Shown piece after piece: positions 1-6,801 of a stretch of 64,000 nt of DNA. Position 1 is the first letter of the stretch. Every line of letters starts with the position of its first letter. Origin of the DNA: Phocaeicola faecium (GTDB taxonomy: Bacteria; Bacteroidota; Bacteroidia; Bacteroidales; Bacteroidaceae); assembly GCF_014837055.1 (NCBI RefSeq), contig NZ_JACSPQ010000017.1:1-64000 (forward strand), in the 5' to 3' direction. Below the pieces are notes generated by a model. It saw only the letters and a list, made by a program, of their open reading frames with translations. It was not told the DNA's origin and did not search any database. The translations under genes were made by a program, and so were the position numbers.

Positions 1-247
1 ATCATAACTTGGCTTTTTGGACGTAAAGTTAATGATGGAAGTTGGAGACGAAAATACGTGGTTTACCGAATGCTTACAATGATACAGGTTTAGATATTCT
101 TCCTATTAAAATCCATAAGAAATTTCTGCAATTCTATGAAATTTCAAAAGGTCACTTTCACAAAGTTTTGCTTCAAAAAGGTCACCTGAGGGTCACCAAT
201 AAAAGAAAAAGCACCTACAAAATCTTTGTAAGTGCTTGATTCTTAAT
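1..247. other. left chromosomal flank of the element
   Basis: No convincing gene. A 65-codon plus-strand frame (TTG start at 42, end 239) has no recognisable domain. It contains the peptide PIKIHK, which also occurs in the same position relative to the att core at the other end of the element (about 12386-12406). The hexamer GGTCAC occurs three times between about 150 and 197. This could be the rim of an older element in the same tRNA gene; that is inference. Confidence 0.4.
209..237. terminator. hairpin next to attL
   Basis: AAGCAC-c-TACAAA pairs with TTTGTA-a-GTGCTT around a 3-nt loop. It lies just outside the left att copy, mirroring the hairpin at 12416-12448 beside the right copy. Confidence 0.5.
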
Positions 248-293
248 GTGGACCAGCCAGGGCTTGAACCTGGGACCTCCAGATTATGAGTCT
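248..293 (-). repeat. attL: 46-bp copy of the tRNA-Met 3' half
   Basis: Identical over 46 bp to 12453-12498, which is the 3' half of the tRNA-Met gene from the anticodon stem to just past the discriminator base. Identity stops abruptly on both sides (t/a before, a/g after). The 5' half of a tRNA is missing here. This is the classic footprint of tyrosine-recombinase integration into a tRNA 3' end. Confidence 0.95.
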
Positions 294-481
294 ATCAAAA
301 CTTTTGCCTGAAACTACTGTATATCAGTTAGTTAATTCTCTCTTGAAAAATCAATAGAACAACTATTGAACAACAATGGCTGAGTTTATACTAAGCCAAA
401 GAATGCACTTATTAAGGTGCTAAGTTTCTATTTCCTGCTTCTTCATAAATCACTTAGTTATTACATTATTGGGTTAATTTC

Positions 482-496
482 AGTCCAGAAGAGGTG
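482..496 (+). repeat. AGTCCAGAAGAGGTG repeat, copy 1
   Basis: A 15-bp noncoding sequence shared exactly with 6663-6677. A close inverted relative lies at 11034-11046. This copy is near the left end, just past the stop of the lipoprotein gene. Confidence 0.5.
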
Positions 497-524
497 TATT
501 ATTAGCTATCGTAATATCATTAGT

Positions 525-1253
525 CTACTTTAAGCTAAATGTAGGCATCTCTTTCTTCTCTGGTATAATCTGAACAAATGAGAGTGTCCAAGCATCTGTG
601 TCAAGTGTACCTATCCACTTCTTATTGCTGTTGCTTAATACCACTTCATTGCCATTCCTTTGATAACTGAAAGTCTCCTCTTTAGGGTTTATACAGGATT
701 CCTCTGTGTCAGAAGAAATGGTTTCTTCCCAAGTTCTGGTATGCTTGAAGTTATCCAGCTCAAGGTAGACATGTTCCATTTGCTGGCCAGTATAAGGGTT
801 GGTCTGATATAGAGTGATTGCATCTTTGGTGACTTCAAGACTGATATATGGATTGACGGTGCTTGTATAGTTCTGTGCCACATAAGTAGTGGTCTGACTG
901 TAATGTCTGATGACCTCTACCGTGGTATATGAAATGCCCTCATCACTATAATAAAGGCATTCTCTATTGGTAAAGGTCAGCTTAGCCCGTGAGCCAACAA
1001 AGGGAAGTTCACCTTGTGTTTTCTCTTCTTCATCAGTTGTGTTGACTTCACCTGCGGTACATATCAGCTCTACATTAGGAAAGTATTTATCAAGCAAATC
1101 TACATTTTCAGGAGTAACCTGTTCTATTGGTGGAACATCAAGGTAATCATCATCATAGAATGTACCATACCTCCATTCAGTACCAGCAAGTAGTTCATCT
1201 GCTGGGAAGTTTTCCTCATCATTAGAACTACAACTCATCATTATCAGAGCCAT
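525..1253 (-). CDS. putative lipoprotein with displaced start
   Basis: A 242-aa protein with no recognised family. The mature part after MMSCSSNDEE is polar and threonine-rich, with an LAGTEWRYG stretch near its N-terminus like many Bacteroidales lipocalin-like lipoproteins (compare LYQTSWRGRG in the lipoprotein at 53769). The cysteine in MMSC looks like an SPII lipobox. The first in-frame ATG gives only MALIMM before it, which is too short and uncharged. Directly upstream the same frame reads KKIYLFAA, which would complete a classic lipoprotein signal, but the codon before KK is TAG instead of ATG. The gene may therefore be poorly exported, start at a non-standard codon, or be inactivated. 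It is last in the cargo run, 30 nt after the protease gene. Confidence 0.7.
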   Translation of the reverse strand: MALIMMSCSSNDEENFPADELLAGTEWRYGTFYDDDYLDVPPIEQVTPENVDLLDKYFPNVELICTAGEVNTTDEEEKTQGELPFVGSRAKLTFTNRECLYYSDEGISYTTVEVIRHYSQTTTYVAQNYTSTVNPYISLEVTKDAITLYQTNPYTGQQMEHVYLELDNFKHTRTWEETISSDTEESCINPKEETFSYQRNGNEVVLSNSNKKWIGTLDTDAWTLSFVQIIPEKKEMPTFSLK

Positions 1254-1283
1254 AGCAGCAAATAAATATATCTTCTTCTAATA

Positions 1284-1703
1284 TTATTGGGTTTTTACTA
1301 CTAATCTGTCTAAGTCTACAATCCACCTGTTGGCTCTCAGGAAAGGCATACCAAGCACCCCATGCACTTGTATTCCAGATTCATTCTCTATATGCTTCAT
1401 TCCCTTGTATTCCTCTATGACTGAGAACACTCCAGAATATTCTTTCCCCTCCAGTTGAAAAGTTATTCCCATATATTGGGTCTTATGCTCCTTGCCCTCA
1501 AAGCCTATCATAGAACCGCTGCCTTCAAGCTCAATGAAAGACTTGGTGAAGTGCTTGCATACAAACCTGTATATGATGTTTATGGTTGCTCCTGTATCAA
1601 TCAGAAAGCATAGGTTACCTTTATTTCCATCATCAGTTGTCAACTCAATAGTAATCAGAGGTAAGCCTGTCTTAGCAATGCTCCAACTTAAATCCTGTTC
1701 CAT
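1284..1703 (-). CDS. retropepsin-like aspartic protease
   Basis: A 139-aa single-domain protein. The active-site signature FLIDTGATINII sits at about residues 32-43. The second conserved element of the fold, a hydrophobic-hydrophobic-Gly motif (VHGVLGMPFL), sits at about 113-122. The size matches one lobe of a pepsin, so it should act as a homodimer, as retroviral and clan AA bacterial proteases do. No signal peptide is visible, so it is probably cytoplasmic. Its ATG lies 1 nt after the stop of the WG-repeat gene, so the two are almost certainly co-transcribed and perhaps translationally coupled. The substrate is unknown. The fold call is firm; the role in the element is open. Confidence 0.82.
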   Translation of the reverse strand: MEQDLSWSIAKTGLPLITIELTTDDGNKGNLCFLIDTGATINIIYRFVCKHFTKSFIELEGSGSMIGFEGKEHKTQYMGITFQLEGKEYSGVFSVIEEYKGMKHIENESGIQVHGVLGMPFLRANRWIVDLDRLVVKTQ

Positions 1704-1704
1704 G

Positions 1705-2496
1705 TTATTTTATATTAGTCCTTTGGGTTAAATTACTTGTGTCAAACTTGATAGTCTTGTTATCTTTTATTGCATAAACCACACTTCCATTGCTTCTAAC
1801 AGGTAATATGTTATCATAGATGGCAGGAAGTATCTCATTACCTCGTGTATCTAAAAGCCCCCACCTCTTTATTACAGTATCATCTGTTTTCTCTTCTATG
1901 ATAACTCTAAGTGACCCATATTCAACCTTTCCAATCCACTTGTATTGAATAGGTGTAATTAACTTGCCGGTAGGAGTGATTAACCCTTTCAGGAGTTTCT
2001 TGCGAGCTGTTAAAATCTTATTGTAATAGTTGAAGCTGTCATACTCTCCAAAGGGTACAGTCATTTGGTTAGTCATGATTTCAATGATGCCTTTCTGATA
2101 TTCGGAGTTCATGACTATGGCATATTGAGCACCTATCAGAGATATGCTTTGATACTCCCCCATAAGCATTTCAATCCCATTGGTATTCAATACTCCACAC
2201 ATATTGTCTCTATATGCAACAATCATGGATTCAACCTTATTGAACTCTCCTATAAAACTGTCATATTTAGGTGGTATAACAACTTCTGCGAAGCTGTTGA
2301 TAAAGCCTATCTTACCATTCTGCACCACAGGACACAAGTAGCCTTTACATGCACCAATTAAGTCTTTGGTGATATAGAGGGAGATGCCTTTGTCTCTAAG
2401 TATTTTGACATCTCCGTCACTACATATATATGGAGTGATACTTATCATCCCATACTTCCCTTGCATTCTCTTAGTTCCATTATTGTAGGGCTTCAT
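1705..2496 (-). CDS. WG-repeat protein
   Basis: A 263-aa protein built from repeated units of the WG (KWG) type: NGKIGFINSFAEVVIPPKYD, then GVLNTNGIEM...GEYQS, GLITPTGKLITPIQYKW and WGLLDTRGNEILPAIYD. Each unit has the Gly-hydrophobic-hydrophobic-(D/N)xxG...I.P..YD pattern. Such repeats form beta-rich solenoid or propeller-like modules used for binding; no catalytic activity is expected. There is no signal peptide, so it is probably cytoplasmic. It lies between the 206-aa protein and the protease in a tight minus-strand run. WG-repeat proteins are common in bacterial accessory regions, so function cannot be read from the family. Confidence 0.82.
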   Translation of the reverse strand: MKPYNNGTKRMQGKYGMISITPYICSDGDVKILRDKGISLYITKDLIGACKGYLCPVVQNGKIGFINSFAEVVIPPKYDSFIGEFNKVESMIVAYRDNMCGVLNTNGIEMLMGEYQSISLIGAQYAIVMNSEYQKGIIEIMTNQMTVPFGEYDSFNYYNKILTARKKLLKGLITPTGKLITPIQYKWIGKVEYGSLRVIIEEKTDDTVIKRWGLLDTRGNEILPAIYDNILPVRSNGSVVYAIKDNKTIKFDTSNLTQRTNIK

Positions 2497-2519
2497 ATGA
2501 TTACCATTTATATTTGATA

Positions 2520-3140
2520 CTATTCTAATAAAACTCCTTTGAATTGTAACCTCCAGTTGGAACCATTCATTCTAATCATCAAGCAGCGAGCCATCCAGTT
2601 CTTATAATAGCAATACCAACTTCTGATAAACAAAGCATTGAAGGTATTTATTTTTATAGAAGGATTAACCAATATAGTATAGTAGGTGTAAATCGCTATT
2701 CCTATTGATACTGTAATAGGATTTAATGATTCCCACTGAGTATGTTCATCTATTATTGAAATATCTGGCTGATTCTTAAATTGAGAGTGCATGGCAAGCA
2801 TACTTATTTGCTGGGATAACATAGTCATATCTGTTAAGCTATAAAGCCATTTCATTGCAGGGTTTATTTGGTTTGCAGGATTAGCTTTATATGAACTAAT
2901 ATGGTCTTTTATTAATAGCACAAAGTTGCTGTCTGGGGTCTCATTTGGCAAGCTGTCTGAACATAGCTTTTCCTTACTCTTTAAGCACCAATAAGCATAT
3001 TGAGATTGAAGCTCTGCTAATTCTGGCATATCAGATACCTCATCAGAAGTTGGCATATATGTGGTATAACAGTCTTTGAAAGATGACTCAAAGTAGTATT
3101 CCTCAAGTAAAACATCATCTAATTCATCTATTGTTCTCAT
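2520..3140 (-). CDS. hypothetical protein of 206 aa
   Basis: No family recognised. The protein is acidic at its N-terminus (MRTIDELDDVLLEEYYFE) and has a hydrophobic segment near residues 140-160 (PITVSIGIAIYTYYTILV), possibly one membrane helix or a buried helix, then an aromatic/basic C-terminus. I chose the ATG at 3140 rather than one at 3161. It overlaps the stop of the upstream small ORF as ATGA and is preceded by AAAGGAGA, a Shine-Dalgarno-like sequence unusual for this phylum. The next gene (WG repeats) follows after 23 nt. It is first or second in the cargo transcript that probably starts near 3398. Confidence 0.65.
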   Translation of the reverse strand: MRTIDELDDVLLEEYYFESSFKDCYTTYMPTSDEVSDMPELAELQSQYAYWCLKSKEKLCSDSLPNETPDSNFVLLIKDHISSYKANPANQINPAMKWLYSLTDMTMLSQQISMLAMHSQFKNQPDISIIDEHTQWESLNPITVSIGIAIYTYYTILVNPSIKINTFNALFIRSWYCYYKNWMARCLMIRMNGSNWRLQFKGVLLE

Positions 3141-3334
3141 AAATTCTCCTTTTGCAGCCATACCACAAAAAGAAAGGTGTGATACTTTCCTGTTTTAGTC
3201 CAAGGTATCACCACAACACCTACAATCACAAACAGAGAAAGCCCACACCTTATGGTATGAGCATTCACTTGCTTACTGCTGTGATTGTTAGTCTTCAAAG
3301 TGGTGATTTTAGGACTGTCACAAGTAAGAAGCAA
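3137..3334 (-). CDS. possible small membrane protein
   Basis: This frame encodes one strong hydrophobic helix (CGLSLFVIVGVVVIPW) followed by a short basic stretch and a second hydrophobic patch (TFLFVVWL). The frame opens with TTG at 3334; a GTG at 3268 (43 aa) is a more natural start. Its stop codon overlaps the ATG of the following gene (ATGA), and a consensus-like minus-strand -7 box lies upstream at 3405-3412. Both favour it being translated. It could still be a chance frame. Confidence 0.35.
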   Translation of the reverse strand: MLLTCDSPKITTLKTNNHSSKQVNAHTIRCGLSLFVIVGVVVIPWTKTGKYHTFLFVVWLQKENL

Positions 3335-3404
3335 ACACTTCTTTTTCCAATATGTCTTTGTTAAACTTCTACTTCATTCGCTATTCATTTAATGTTTCAT
3401 GCCA

Positions 3405-3412
3405 CAAAGATA
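3405..3412 (-). promoter_or_regulatory. putative promoter of the cargo genes
   Basis: On the minus strand this reads TATCTTTG, matching the Bacteroidetes -7 consensus TAnnTTTG. A TTG lies about 18-19 nt upstream (near 3431-3434), where the -33 element is expected. Transcription would begin near 3398 and run into the cargo genes. Confidence 0.5.
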
Positions 3413-3630
3413 CTACTTTTCAGCAAGAACCAATCATGTAAAAGCCACTTTTTCAAAGTTAAACTCCAGCATATCAGATACCATAGGTATGGGCTGTGCC
3501 TTAACTACATACAAAGGTACTCTTATTCCCTGTTCCTGCTATACACAAATGCAAGTAATGTGACTACTGCAAGTGGTATAATCATGAACCTTAGTAATAA
3601 TATCAAATCTTCCATAGGTAGATACATTAA

Positions 3631-3659
3631 AAGCCCCAACCTGTAATAAGCTGGGGCTT
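3631..3659 (-). terminator. terminator of the 27-aa peptide gene
   Basis: AAGCCCCA and TGGGGCTT pair around a 13-nt loop. On the minus strand the stem is followed by a short T run. It lies 30 nt past the stop of the small gene at 3689-3772. Confidence 0.7.
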
Positions 3660-3688
3660 GTACAACAATAAACTACAGACATGGGCTG

Positions 3689-3772
3689 CTACCAGTCCAA
3701 TACCTTAGCCATTATGAAGAGACCAATAAAGAACATGGCTATCTCTCCTAAGATACTTAATACAATATCCAT
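3689..3772 (-). CDS. 27-aa single-pass membrane peptide
   Basis: A short frame reading ATG to TAG on the minus strand: MDIVLSILGEIAMFF then IGLFIMAKVLDW. It is one almost uninterrupted hydrophobic helix with a single internal glutamate and a Lys-Asp end, typical of a small transmembrane peptide. A hairpin terminator follows 30 nt downstream. Length and composition would suit a type I toxin, a holin-like peptide or a regulator of a membrane complex; no homologue is recognised. No antisense RNA promoter was identified. It lies between the replication-like genes and the cargo. Confidence 0.55.
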   Translation of the reverse strand: MDIVLSILGEIAMFFIGLFIMAKVLDW

Positions 3773-4233
3773 TTCTTAAATCTGTTATTTGTTCAACATT
3801 ACTCAATACAAGCGGCATTCTTATGGTCAAGAAAGGGATTAAGTTAAGGATGAGGGAATAGCCACATATCCTAACTTCCTTAAACAAACCTCTTCCTGAC
3901 CATAATAGCCAACCTCTTTAATGACCAAATGCACATCTAACTCTGTCTTTATATAGAGAAATCTCAAATTAGATGTGCAATTTGTGCTTGCCTTCCTTAT
4001 CCTTATAGCAGGTGTACTCACTTTCCTATAAATCAGAAAAGAGAAGTGAGTATAATCCTGTTCTGCTGTAAAGCTAATATGTTATAATATATAACATTTA
4101 TAACTTAGTGCGCAGATGTCGATTTTTACTTTAATTCCTAATAAGACAGTCCAGTATTTTTCGACACAGCAAGAATTTCCTACCATAATGGATAAGGGAG
4201 GTAAGGGGAGGGAAAGTTTACTAATCAAAGTAA
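3773..4233. other. noncoding region with paired inverted repeats, possible control or origin region
   Basis: No convincing gene. It holds two stem-loops: GCACATCTAA (3931-3940) with TTAGATGTGC (3969-3978), and TACTCACTT (4015-4023) with AAGTGAGTA (4044-4052). An AT-rich tract follows (about 4076-4102), then the ACTTAGTGCGCA motif shared with the promoter region of the helicase-like gene. A 60-codon GTG frame (3839-4021, minus) spans one stem and is probably not coding. Two hairpins, an AT-rich tract and a motif repeated elsewhere in the element would fit an origin or operator region; this is inference. Confidence 0.45.
4103..4114 (-). promoter_or_regulatory. shared TGCGCACTAAGT motif, copy 1
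   Basis: On the minus strand TGCGCACTAAGT is followed by an AT-rich palindromic tract, ahead of the noncoding region above the 27-aa peptide. The same 12 bp occurs at 10964-10975, also followed by an AT-rich palindrome. Confidence 0.5.
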
Positions 4234-5295
4234 TTACTGGATAAACCAGGAATATTCATTTTCTCCATAGAGAGCCTTATTAAGCCCCTCAGCAAGTTGG
4301 TTGGCATTGTAGGCTCTATCCAAGAAGTTATCAATATAGCTGCTCTTATTAGCTCCTGTAAGCAGGTTATACACATTCCACATGCTGATTCCGCTATTAA
4401 GGTCTTGAAGAGGTGAAAAGTTATCATCATGATAATATGCCTTGGCTACAAGGTTCACCTGTGTATCAGTCATAAGCATCAAAGGCAGTTTCCTCTTTTG
4501 CTCATTGGGCAGGTATTGATACAGCCTGCTCTTGCCCAAGAACTGTGCAAACTGCTGTTCAGTCATGTAGCTGTCCTTAAAGGCTGACATATAATAAAGG
4601 TGCTTTGATATGTTGTACTCTTGGAACAGTTGCATAGCTGAGGTAAAGAGGTCATTGATGCTCATTACCTTTAGCTCTGACTTGTAACCATCAGTGGACA
4701 CACACATATTGCAGCATACCATGTTCTTGAAGCCTATGAAAACCTTGAACTTCTCTGTTCCTTTCTTACTGTAAAGGTTCTCATGGTTGTATGCCCTTAC
4801 ACCACCTATTGTAAGGTTAAGCCTGTTACCTGCAATGTCCTCATGAATGGTGGGTATCTCGAAGCAGAACATCATCCTCTCATAATAGATGGTCTTGTCT
4901 GTTTCCAGCAAGTCCTTTACTGGCTTGTGGATGGCTTCAGGGGTTCTTCCCTTAATCACATGGCTTACCCTTATAGCTGGGCATTCAATGGTCTCATTGG
5001 GGAATACTCTATTGGCAGCTTCCCACACAGTTTCTATAAAGCTGGGGTGTGAGATTGTTATCTCATTATCCTTGCTGAATACAGGCACTACACAGTCATT
5101 CTTCAAATGTTCAATAGTGACTTCTTTTGTATTGGCTTCTATAAAAGGTAACTTATGCCCACTTCCTGACTGTGGCACTTCTGCTTCTATTATCTCTATT
5201 GGAGTAATGACCTCCGCATCATACTTCAAACTTCTGTTCATCCTGCTTGGATAAACCAAATCAGCCCTGACAGGCTGCAACTGCATTGCTTCCAT
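4234..5295 (-). CDS. DUF3871 family protein
   Basis: A 353-aa protein that I assign to DUF3871, a family found in Bacteroidetes mobile elements. Visible features are a variable acidic N-terminus (to about residue 70), a central region with IECPAIRVSHVIKGRTPEAIH and RMMFCFEIPTIHEDIAGN, and a C-terminal part with SRLYQYLPNEQKRKLPLML and a WNVYNLLTGANK motif. The layout resembles DUF932 phage/plasmid proteins that accompany recombination genes. No signal peptide or membrane helix. Its start overlaps the end of the RecA-like ATPase gene by 35 bp, so the two are co-expressed. Function is unknown; a role in element replication or recombination is inferred only from context. Confidence 0.8.
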   Translation of the reverse strand: MEAMQLQPVRADLVYPSRMNRSLKYDAEVITPIEIIEAEVPQSGSGHKLPFIEANTKEVTIEHLKNDCVVPVFSKDNEITISHPSFIETVWEAANRVFPNETIECPAIRVSHVIKGRTPEAIHKPVKDLLETDKTIYYERMMFCFEIPTIHEDIAGNRLNLTIGGVRAYNHENLYSKKGTEKFKVFIGFKNMVCCNMCVSTDGYKSELKVMSINDLFTSAMQLFQEYNISKHLYYMSAFKDSYMTEQQFAQFLGKSRLYQYLPNEQKRKLPLMLMTDTQVNLVAKAYYHDDNFSPLQDLNSGISMWNVYNLLTGANKSSYIDNFLDRAYNANQLAEGLNKALYGENEYSWFIQ

Positions 5296-6145
5296 ATCTT
5301 GTAAAATTAGGTGTATAGTTGATACTCTTGTTCTTTATCTCCTGCAACTCTGATTTCTTGTTCATGAAGTCAGAGGTAAGCTGCTGGTACCATTCAGGGT
5401 ACTGGTGATAGATTGAAGTAAGTTCCTCAATGGATTTGGCTTGGTTTATCTTACCTCTAATCATTTCTACAGTAACCCCGTCATTGCACCAGTCATTGAT
5501 AATTTGCCCTGTAGTAGGGGTTATCATGAAGTCAGGTTTGTTAATGAAAAGATTTGTCCTGTCCTTAGATACCACACACTGGTGTTTCATATTGATGTCA
5601 AAAACTATGGTAAACTCATAATCTATTCCATCCCTCATGACAGCCTTTAGACCTACCTTTTCAGGTACCATCTTGCCATTCTTCTCATTCAGCACATAAT
5701 CCTGCTTGCACCTCATGGTACAGATAATATGTCTGTCTGACTGCAATATCTTCTGCATGAAGCTGTTCATTCTTGGTGTTATCTTCTGCCAGTTAGTGAA
5801 GCTGTTCCCTTGTAAGTTGGCATGGTACTCCAGCAGGTTATCCCAGCATTGGGATATGCTGTCTATGATGATTACCTCCATGCCTGCATCCTCACATACC
5901 TTTATGGCTTCCGTATAGGTTTCTGGTGTGAAGTTCTCATTCAAGCTCAATACATTGTAACTGCCCAGATGTGCATATAAATCTGCACTTCCATTCTCTG
6001 AATCAATGACTGCTATCTTAGTCCAGTCATTGCAAAGTCCATAAGCCAGCAGCAGTGCTGAATAGGTCTTTCCACTACCTGCACAGCCTTGAAGAGCAAG
6101 CTTTATCTTAGCCTGCTTCTTGGATGATTTCCTTAGATTCATCAT
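5261..6145 (-). CDS. Sak4-like RecA-fold ATPase
   Basis: A 294-aa P-loop ATPase. Walker A is LQGCAGSGKTYS at about residues 17-28; Walker B is MEVIIIDSISQCWD at about 90-103. IDSENGSADLYAHLG follows strand 2, as in RecA/RAD51-like recombination mediators of the phage Sak4 type (AAA_24-like). Conserved downstream parts include TNWQKITPRMNSF and an arginine-rich segment (IICTMRCKQDYV). Sak4 proteins bind single-stranded DNA and promote annealing together with an SSB; no SSB gene is recognised here. A terminator-like hairpin separates this gene from the 89-aa gene upstream, so it may have its own promoter. The DUF3871 gene overlaps its end. Confidence 0.85.
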   Translation of the reverse strand: MMNLRKSSKKQAKIKLALQGCAGSGKTYSALLLAYGLCNDWTKIAVIDSENGSADLYAHLGSYNVLSLNENFTPETYTEAIKVCEDAGMEVIIIDSISQCWDNLLEYHANLQGNSFTNWQKITPRMNSFMQKILQSDRHIICTMRCKQDYVLNEKNGKMVPEKVGLKAVMRDGIDYEFTIVFDINMKHQCVVSKDRTNLFINKPDFMITPTTGQIINDWCNDGVTVEMIRGKINQAKSIEELTSIYHQYPEWYQQLTSDFMNKKSELQEIKNKSINYTPNFTRYGSNAVAACQG

Positions 6146-6181
6146 ATCAAAAAATACATTTAGTTAAACTCCTGTGGTAAA

Positions 6182-6215
6182 TAAAAAAGGTGGCAAGCTA
6201 TTCACTCACCACCTT
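6182..6215 (-). terminator. terminator after the 89-aa gene
   Basis: CCACCTT (6209-6215) and AAGGTGG (6187-6193) form a stem. On the minus strand it is followed by TTTTTT. It lies between the 89-aa gene and the ATPase gene. Confidence 0.75.
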
Positions 6216-6234
6216 CCTGACCTTCCTGACTACA

Positions 6235-6504
6235 TTACAAAGTAGCCAGAGTTGGTGCTCCTCCATCCCCTTTCTGATGGAGCATGTAGAACATGTCACC
6301 TGTATCAGGTGAACATACTTGTGAAATGACAGGATTGGTGATTTCACCGTTGATGAACTTCTCACTCACAGCTCCTGTCTCAATGCCATACACGAAGAAG
6401 CATTTACCTGTATAAGGATTCTGCTTCACTTCAATCTTGTTTACACTCATCTTGGACTTGAACTCTTCAACAGTCATAGTCTCCAAAAACTTTAACTTTT
6501 CCAT
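6235..6504 (-). CDS. hypothetical protein of 89 aa
   Basis: A small cytoplasmic protein of unknown family, starting MEKLKFLETMTVEEFKSKM. The middle (KIEVKQNPYTGKCFFVYG) looks like paired beta strands and the end is glycine-rich (HQKGDGGAPTLATL). It sits directly upstream of the RecA-like ATPase gene, where single-strand-binding or accessory proteins are often found, but no OB-fold signature can be claimed. A T-run hairpin follows its stop, so it forms its own short transcript or ends the upstream one. Start at the only in-frame ATG. Confidence 0.65.
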   Translation of the reverse strand: MEKLKFLETMTVEEFKSKMSVNKIEVKQNPYTGKCFFVYGIETGAVSEKFINGEITNPVISQVCSPDTGDMFYMLHQKGDGGAPTLATL

Positions 6505-6662
6505 TTGTCTGTAATTTTAAGTTGTTAAACATCAGTTGCAGGGGGAGAGTTAGTACCCAATAGAGTTAATGCCATTCATCAGTCTAAACCTCACTACTGG
6601 GGGTATCTCCCACTCCAAAGCAAGGGGAGGGAGGGTAAAGGTGGTTAGAGCTGGCTCATGGA

Positions 6663-6677
6663 AGTCCAGAAGAGGTG
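6663..6677 (+). repeat. AGTCCAGAAGAGGTG repeat, copy 2
   Basis: Exact 15-bp match to 482-496, in the noncoding gap upstream of the 89-aa gene. Confidence 0.5.
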
Positions 6678-6760
6678 AAAAAATAAAATAAAAAATTTTT
6701 GTAGTATAGCAGCTTGGGCAGTAGAAACAGTTATCTACTTCTATGTGTAGATATAATAAA

Positions 6761-6788
6761 CCCCTGCTTTCTGTGGTGAAAACAGGGG
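6761..6788 (-). terminator. hairpin past the polymerase gene
   Basis: CCCCTG (6761-6766) pairs with CAGGGG (6783-6788), 14 nt past the polymerase stop. The T run that follows on the minus strand is weak, so termination is only likely. Confidence 0.45.
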
Positions 6789-6801
6789 CAGTTTCGGTCT
6801 C

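Larger units (their letters stand above)
6505..6801. other. noncoding gap between the 89-aa gene and the polymerase gene
   Basis: No open frame of note. It holds a small hairpin (ATCTAC/GTAGAT near 6732-6752), G-rich tracts on the plus strand (near 6541 and 6624-6635), and the second AGTCCAGAAGAGGTG copy. The terminator-like hairpin of the polymerase gene lies at its right edge. Confidence 0.5.

Noticed and set aside
42-239. 65-codon TTG frame in the left flank
   Set aside because: No start context, no domain, and it ends in a terminator hairpin. Kept only as a flank note.
3392-3646. 84-codon plus-strand frame within the element
   Set aside because: Opposite to all element genes, basic and low-complexity composition, and it overlaps a promoter and a terminator of minus-strand genes.
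3839-4021. 60-codon minus-strand frame
   Set aside because: GTG start with no supporting context, and it spans a 10-bp inverted repeat; more likely a control region.
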